Shown here: positions 58,709 to 64,000 of the stretch, piece after piece
How the letters are laid out: each line of letters begins with the position of its first letter
How positions within the stretch are numbered: position 1 is the stretch's first letter
Source of the DNA: Siphonodentalium dalli
Lineage: Eukaryota > Mollusca > Scaphopoda > Gadilida > Siphonodentaliidae
Reading direction: 5' to 3'
NCBI GenBank assembly: GCA_032622095.1
Contig: CP136063.1
Coordinates: forward strand, 93,783,980 to 93,847,979
DNA: 64,000 bases
The notes under the pieces: generated by a model
Database searches by the model: none
Seen by the model: the letters and a program-made list of their open reading frames with translations, nothing else
What the model was told of the DNA's origin: nothing
Made by a program: the position numbers and the translations under genes

Positions 58709-60336
58709 TCAATCCGAGTCTCCATAGAAATAAGATTCCTCCGAATCGGATTGATAATAGACCTCTGAGTCAGAAAAGTCGTTTTCAGCTTTTATTTTTC
58801 TGGCGCAGTGTGGACAGTCGATGTGACATTTCAATCGTTGGGATGGAACTTCTGCCACTGTAGTGTCGCAGGAAACTAACATCTCAGGAATATCACCCAC
58901 ATCAGACCACTTCCCGGAAAGGAAATCAAATCTACAAACAGAAGTGGCGCGCTCACATTCTTTCAAGTTCCCACCGAAGATATACAATAAATCCCCACAG
59001 CTCGTATGACATTCTGTTATAGACATAGTTACTGGTCTGGGAATATTGACGGCATTTGAATCTGTCAACTTCCATGCTTCTCCCGTGTAACCTTCGTTTG
59101 CCAGACGAACTGTTTTTATTAATCCTTTGTGAGTGAACAATATCTCATCGAAATATCCCTCACGAGATTCGATGGTACCAGTGTCGACGTTATACATAAG
59201 AAGCCGCGCCTTCTCTGATTGTTTATCCTCACCCACAAGCACACAGATGTAACTCCCAACAACAGAAGATTTTACCTTAGTAGGCTCAAGCCCTTCACCA
59301 ATTGTCTTTAGGGTCGAAACTTGAAGGCCAGCGATGTCGTAGACATTATATTTCACATTCTTTTGAAGTTTGTCAGAGGAGCCTTTGAAGAATGGGCGGG
59401 ACAGCGCAACAATGATTAGTTTATCATGAGAGCAGTGCATTCCCACAATTTTGTCGGGTTTTAAATCTGAACCACCTGTATATGTCAGTTCTGAACAGGA
59501 CCACTCATCTTTCTCCATATCAAATATATATAACGAACTCAGCTTATCATCTGCATCAATCGCAAACAAGTTTTTACCTCGATAGGCAAACTTTGATTTC
59601 TCCATTATTTCGGGAAGAAAAGTGAACAGTGTCCATCTGGACTCCGATGGTATGTATGCGTAAACACGATTCCCTCCCTCACCTTCACGACTTCCAATCA
59701 AGTTCCTATAATCGGAATTAGTGTTGCGGCCAACAAGTAAGATCACTTCTTTCATTCCCGTCACTTCACCCAGAGCATATCGCATTATAACGTTACTGAC
59801 GTGGATCTCACAAACTTCATTTTCTTTAACAAGAGGGTGTTGTTCTATTTTCTCAAGAAAAGAGCGGGAAACCGCTTCAAAGTCCATTTCACAAAAAAGA
59901 TCCCCAAAGCTTGATTCTCGATTTTCCTTATCATCTTCCACCCATCGGACAATGAATTCAAAGAATATTTCTCGGGGCACATAGTTCAATGTTGGGTCGG
60001 CGATTAATCCTCTGACCATATCGGTAGTTAATCCCAGGGCAGCATTTTTTTCTAAGACCTCTGGTAAATTACCACGCACGAACTGTAGCGCCTCCTTGTG
60101 AAATTCAGCGGCATACGTCTTGCCCGTTATCCACAATTGTACACAGTTTTCTGCAGTAATGTCGAAATTTGAAAGATAAACTACACAGTGTTTCTTCAGA
60201 GAGTCAATCTGGAGAAAGTCAGCGCAATCGAGAATTTCCAGAGCAGATTCAAAGGAAACTTCCGCAGATCCCAAATATAGATACTCAATAGCTGTCTTCA
60301 TTGCGACCGGAGCCCCGTGCTGAAGTTGAACCACAG
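58709..60336 (-). CDS. KLHL-B coding exon 3 (end of BTB, BACK, Kelch region, tail)
   Basis: The acceptor is TTTTCGCAG|CTGTGG; the split codon gives Ser before VVQLQHGAP. One uninterrupted frame runs to the stop at 58709. It is clearly homologous to KLHL-A exon 3 throughout, and differs mainly by the shorter tail and the lack of the poly-Ala insert. An AATAAA lies about 150 bases downstream (58563-58558, minus strand) and could be the polyadenylation signal. Confidence 0.93.
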
Positions 60337-62748
60337 CTGCGAAAAAATATGATGTAATTGATGATAATTGTTTACAACGTCACTATTAATAACAATTATT
60401 AATACCATCAAATTTCCAACTACCCGCAGTCTTTATATTCACTGAATTGTGTATTATTTATATGGTACCTCGGAATCCATGCAGAGAGATCAAGGAAGGG
60501 GTGCAACATTTTAACCCTTTCTATACTAAATGGACTCTCCCACCCAGCTATAAAAGTATACATTGAAACGGCCCATCATTCATTTGGAGAGGTTTGCAGG
60601 TAATACAAGCAAACAACCGATAAAAAACAAACATATAATAAAAGAGCAAAATGGTTCATTTCCATTGATGGGAAATGTTCATATAATAATTTCAACAAAC
60701 AACGTTTGTTGAACTTATTATATGAACATATCCTATGTGATAGCTACTCGTCAATGATGATTTAGTGTAGAACGGGATAACACATATAAACTTGACCAAT
60801 CTGAATTTCAGCACTGAACTCACACGTTTCTTTTTCCTTGAGGCCACAGTTGTACATCGACTGGAAGTAAGGACATCTGAGCAAAACAGACCAATGAGCT
60901 GAGAGTTCCTGAAAAAGAAACAGGTCTGATTCATCTTTATACCATGTGGTTAGGGACGTGGCTATATGATCTCCATTGGCGCGAGTGTCCACGTTAGATT
61001 TCCCAACTCCACCGCTATACAGTATTCCATTTTCACCCTCACCTCCTGGTTAGAATTATCATCAGGTGGTATTCCAACTATTGGAACCTGGAAATTCTAT
61101 AAGAGTGGAATGTTTCCAAATATTGGTAATTTCGGTTCTACATTTTAACTAATCAGAACAATTTCAACTTATTTTTGAAGTGATATATCCAACTGATTAT
61201 TTAAATTTTCTGTTGAAAACTTTTACCAACATTGGCGGGCGTACTAGTTGGAAAAGTTCGACCCAATGGGCGGCTCAAATTAAATTGGAACTGGTTCAAA
61301 GGTTGTAGTAGTTGAACATTCGAAGTTGTATACCATATGCCAACGAAGGCCCTCAAACCACGTCACTGAAACCACTGAATTGCATCAGCTTTCCGGACAA
61401 AAGTGAAACAATCGCTCTTTTTATTTACCAAGTATATAGCAAATTATTTGTTAATCATTTCACGATATATGTAAATTTCATGATCAAATGATAATTGACT
61501 CATTAATTTTGGTGGTCGTATCACAGGAAATAATGACCACTAATGTTGTTTAAGGGACGTGGGTACGGGGTTGGGTTCCAGGTTTTCACTTAGCGATCAG
61601 GTGACCCATATTTTTTTGCTTGGAATTTAATCGTGCAATCTTTTGATGCTTTGCAAAGTTCACATGATGTTTTCGACTGTTGGAATGTGTGATGAGCCAG
61701 TAATTCGAAAATTCCAACCTAATGGCGTGAAGCATATGAAATTTACCGATTTCGAATTCGTGGGGGTTGTAAATGAGAAATTCAAAGTTGAAGATTTCTA
61801 AATCATCACTAAATATAACGTCCATGCGATTCTAATATATTTAGCTTTTGCTCCAGATATTCGCTTGGAAGTACCGATTCAGAATTTGTCACTTCTTTTG
61901 GGACGTGACTGTATATAGGATCCCATTGCATGGGGTGTCCACCTGGAAATTTCCAACTGCACCTCTTGAATCAGTCCAAACTTCCATCATCGCGAAATTA
62001 TAAAAGCTAATAGCAGTCGTCAATGTTTTCGGACTGTCCACGATACGGTTTTTGAGAAAATTGTGCACTTCAAACTCATTGACACTCACAATAAGGTGAT
62101 GTGGTCCTGTTTGTCGTGATTATTAGTGCTTATTTATGTTGTTGTCAGGTCATATTCATGCAGTAGTAGGCTCGATGGTTGCACGCAAAGCACGCATGTC
62201 CAAGCTTGGTTTCTCGAAACCGTAATCGTAACTACTGATATGACAAAAGCACAACTGATAGAAAGAACTTGAATTACCATTAGCATAAATTAAACAGGAA
62301 TATCAATCTTCATCCGATTTGATTTGTGGCTTAACTAGGTCCAATGAAATATGATCTCCAAATTATTTCACCACATATAGGTAGTATAATACATATAACA
62401 AATGTAATGACTATGTGTTGGTCCGGCTAAGGATAATCGGTGATGTAACAGAAAGTAAAATAAAACAAACATTACATATACATGTAGGGTCATGTATATT
62501 GTCTCGAAAATTGATCAGAAACAGCTTCACATTACTCGTTGAAACGTGCAGCTTGGTTACGTTGAGGTACGAAACTAATGGTCATTCTGATTTACACGTT
62601 TCGTGGTGGCACTTACCATATCTCCCATCACTATGGTTACATCACAAAATTCTGATTTGTCCTGCGTCTGTTTGTACAAATGTTGCTGGAGGTCTGTGCC
62701 CCCTTGGTACTTCGATCCAACTGTGTGCGTGTGGTATTCGCTTTGCAT
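58709..62748 (-). CDS. KLHL-B: BTB-BACK-Kelch protein, three coding exons (gene span)
   Basis: Coding exons are 62748-62617, 60908-60824 and 60336-58709; joined in frame they give about 614 residues. The domain order is as in KLHL-A: BTB about residues 20-128 (FCDVTIVMGDM, ELSAHWSVLLRCPYFQSMYN, LQIDSLKKHCVVYL), BACK about 135-245 (FFEFIVRWVEDDKENRESSF), then a degenerate Kelch region with LYIFGG and CRFDFLSGKWSDVGDIPE. It ends with CHIDCPHCARK and an acidic tail (SDSEESYFYGDSD). The expected role, from the family, is a Cullin-3 substrate receptor. Introns are compact (about 1.7 and 0.5 kb), unlike those of KLHL-A; intron 2 carries a MITE. An AG acceptor 13 bases upstream of the ATG (exon would start at 62761) suggests a non-coding first exon, which I could not place with confidence inside the window. 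Confidence 0.9.
60510..60780. mobile_element. MITE family F, copy 3, in KLHL-B intron 2
   Basis: It begins AACCCTTTCTATACTAAATG and contains a palindrome around CAACAAACAACGTTTGTTG. It ends near GATTTAGTGTAGAACGGG, matching the inverted end of 28086-28272. Confidence 0.6.
60824..60908 (-). CDS. KLHL-B coding exon 2 (middle of BTB)
   Basis: This 85-base exon is the same length as in KLHL-A. The acceptor is CTTTTTCAG|GAACTC and the donor is ACGT|GTGAGT, in phase 1. The frame stays open beyond this donor, but the GTGAGT site restores normal BTB spacing and agrees with KLHL-A. Confidence 0.85.
60995..61990. repeat. Region dense in TTCCAAC / GTTGGAA motifs (KLHL-B intron 1)
   Basis: TTCCAAC, CCAACT, TTGGAAC and AGTTGGAAA occur repeatedly in both orientations, as in 1175-1510. 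No clean unit length or terminal repeats were found. Confidence 0.35.
62617..62748 (-). CDS. KLHL-B coding exon 1 (start of BTB)
   Basis: This exon encodes 44 residues from ATG at 62748 (MQSEYHTHTVGSKYQ...), aligned with KLHL-A exon 1 (MQSDSQAKTVIGSKYE...). It ends at ATG|GTAAGT in phase 0. A TTG nine bases upstream also extends the open frame, but ATG at 62748 matches the KLHL-A start. Confidence 0.87.
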
Positions 62749-62964
62749 CTTGCTCAACTAACTGAAATTAATCAAACATGCTGTCAGAGTACAATGTTGA
62801 AGATCAATCCTCACCTGAAGCATTGATAAAGGTGGGGATCGAAATTCAATCAAATTATGTTTTATTAGACCGATTATCAGACTATAGTGTCATGACAAAA
62901 CAGTATGTGCCAAAAACACGTTAATCGTTAAAGGGGTCCAATGCATTCGCAGTGTGTATTATAT

Positions 62965-63345
62965 CATTCCAATGAAGCTCTACTCTGGCTAACGTATTCC
63001 ACCAGTACAAAACCTGGATTTTTTTTGAATTTTGACAGGGAACCTTATGAAATCTAAACAATAACACGGGGAATATATTTCTTAGTTGGTATATGTTCCT
63101 TTAATAATGTACTTCACCGTACACGTGAAACTCCAACTCGAAATTTCACGATCTAAGTGACTTTGTGATCGATTTTGCTTTGCGTCGCTTACAATTAATT
63201 CATGCTTATTGCGATATCTGTTCACAAAAGTCACAGAAAAGCATGCAACTTCGATTTGGGACCTTCACCTGCAGTGAAGTACATTTTAAGGGACAGATAA
63301 TAACCAAGAAATATATTCCCCGTGTTATTTTTTAATGATAAATAA
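62965..63345. mobile_element. Foldback MITE family C, copy upstream of KLHL-B
   Basis: It shares GCTCTACTCTGGCTAACG, CCACCAGTACAAAACCTGG, AATAACACGGGGAA and GTGAAGTACATT with 27495-28020; the right end is lost. Confidence 0.65.
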
Positions 63346-64000
63346 TGACTACTGTATACAGTATACTATAATTATTTTAAATGTCCAGGCTTATAAACTG
63401 GACCAAAATAGAGCATTACTCAAGAGAAGGGTGCTCCTAGTTTCAATATTTATAGTCCAGGCACATCAGACATGAAAGTGGAAAAGTAAGGAAATAAATC
63501 GGGGAAAGCTGATTTTTTTTATATTACTTAGGCCATAGAGTCTAAGGCATAACATCGCGAAAGCGTCACAAAAAGTCCTCTAAAATCGGAGCTGAGCTTT
63601 CGGAGTTACATCATTTTTTCCATATAATTTAAAAAAAATATATTTTTTACAATCATGGAAATAATTGGATGGAATGGATGCTGTAATATTTCAGCCGAAA
63701 CATATACAAAATGCACTCAATATTGTTCGATACACAATTCTCGAACCAAAGACATCAACTCAAAGGGAAACTTCGAATTAATTTCCCAGAAATGCCCAAA
63801 TGGGTATGAAATAAAACATTGAGCCAAAACAATGACGATTTTGAAGGCAAACTGTTGTATTCGATGTCGGATTTCTCGGGCTTCTCAAAACATGGACGCA
63901 AGCTATCTATTTTAAAAACTGCTCAGACACCATTCCGTCGGTTTATTACACACTTAGCCGTGATTTATAAGGATTTCTTGATGAATTAAAATTGATAATG
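63346..64000. other. No recognisable feature
   Basis: AT-rich DNA upstream of KLHL-B; I found no segment like the KLHL-A promoter here. Confidence 0.4.

Noticed and set aside
60762-60823. Longer KLHL-B exon 2 using a GTCAAG donor near 60796
   Set aside because: It would add nine residues inside the BTB fold; the GTGAGT donor at 60823 is stronger, restores normal BTB spacing and matches KLHL-A.
62762-62813. Short 5'-UTR intron of about 50 bases upstream of KLHL-B (CAG|GTGAGG near 62813)
   Set aside because: Unusually short and not matched in KLHL-A; possible but not supported.

Overview
This is a window of eukaryotic nuclear DNA, most likely from a marine invertebrate animal. It is AT-rich and gene-poor, has long introns with GT/AG borders, encodes BTB-BACK-Kelch (KLHL-type) and C-type-lectin-like proteins, and is crowded with non-autonomous DNA transposons, foldback elements and minisatellites. 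I could not fix the phylum from the sequence.

Genes. Two paralogous KLHL genes lie on the minus strand in the same orientation. KLHL-A has coding exons at 38084-37950, 31547-31463 and 27393-25646. KLHL-B has coding exons at 62748-62617, 60908-60824 and 60336-58709. They share the same three-exon layout and intron phases (0, then 1): the BTB domain is split over exons 1-3, and the rest of BTB, BACK and a degenerate Kelch region are in one long exon 3. Both end in a C-x3-C-x2-C knuckle and an acidic, tyrosine-rich tail. In-frame joining predicts about 655 and 614 residues. An AG acceptor just upstream of each start codon suggests a preceding non-coding exon. For KLHL-A the best candidate ends at a strong donor at 39011/39010, and the DNA upstream of it carries a dense GAAACT/GTGAAA cluster resembling ISRE/IRF sites. 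A homologous promoter-like segment with its own donor lies at 12197-12545, with no KLHL coding exon visible below it.

Directly 3' of KLHL-A is the wreck of a third KLHL exon 3 (about 23730-25637). One Kelch blade of it has been amplified into an array of 18 units of about 75 bp, and a TTAA-flanked MITE has landed inside it. On the plus strand, a C-type-lectin-like exon (55976-56479) is the only other convincing coding region.

Repeats. Positions 1-23,000 hold foldbacks (7035-9415; 20541-22029), a hAT element with an 8-bp target duplication (16478-17418) nested in a Helitron-like end, TTAA-bounded MITEs and simple repeats. Positions 27,400-38,000 (KLHL-A introns) hold MITEs, a 171-bp tandem element, a tandem array that flips orientation, and two palindrome-built foldbacks. 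Positions 39,400-45,000 hold TTAA MITEs and a complete Helitron-like element. Positions 45,775-55,000 are a compound repeat: a degenerate leader array, then a large foldback (48,300-54,105) whose centre is a 14-unit satellite of about 190 bp.

Function. KLHL proteins normally act as substrate receptors of Cullin-3 ubiquitin ligases. An ISRE-like promoter would fit a stress- or immunity-responsive receptor, but that is inference. Most of the window is best read as accessory DNA shaped by transposition and local amplification.
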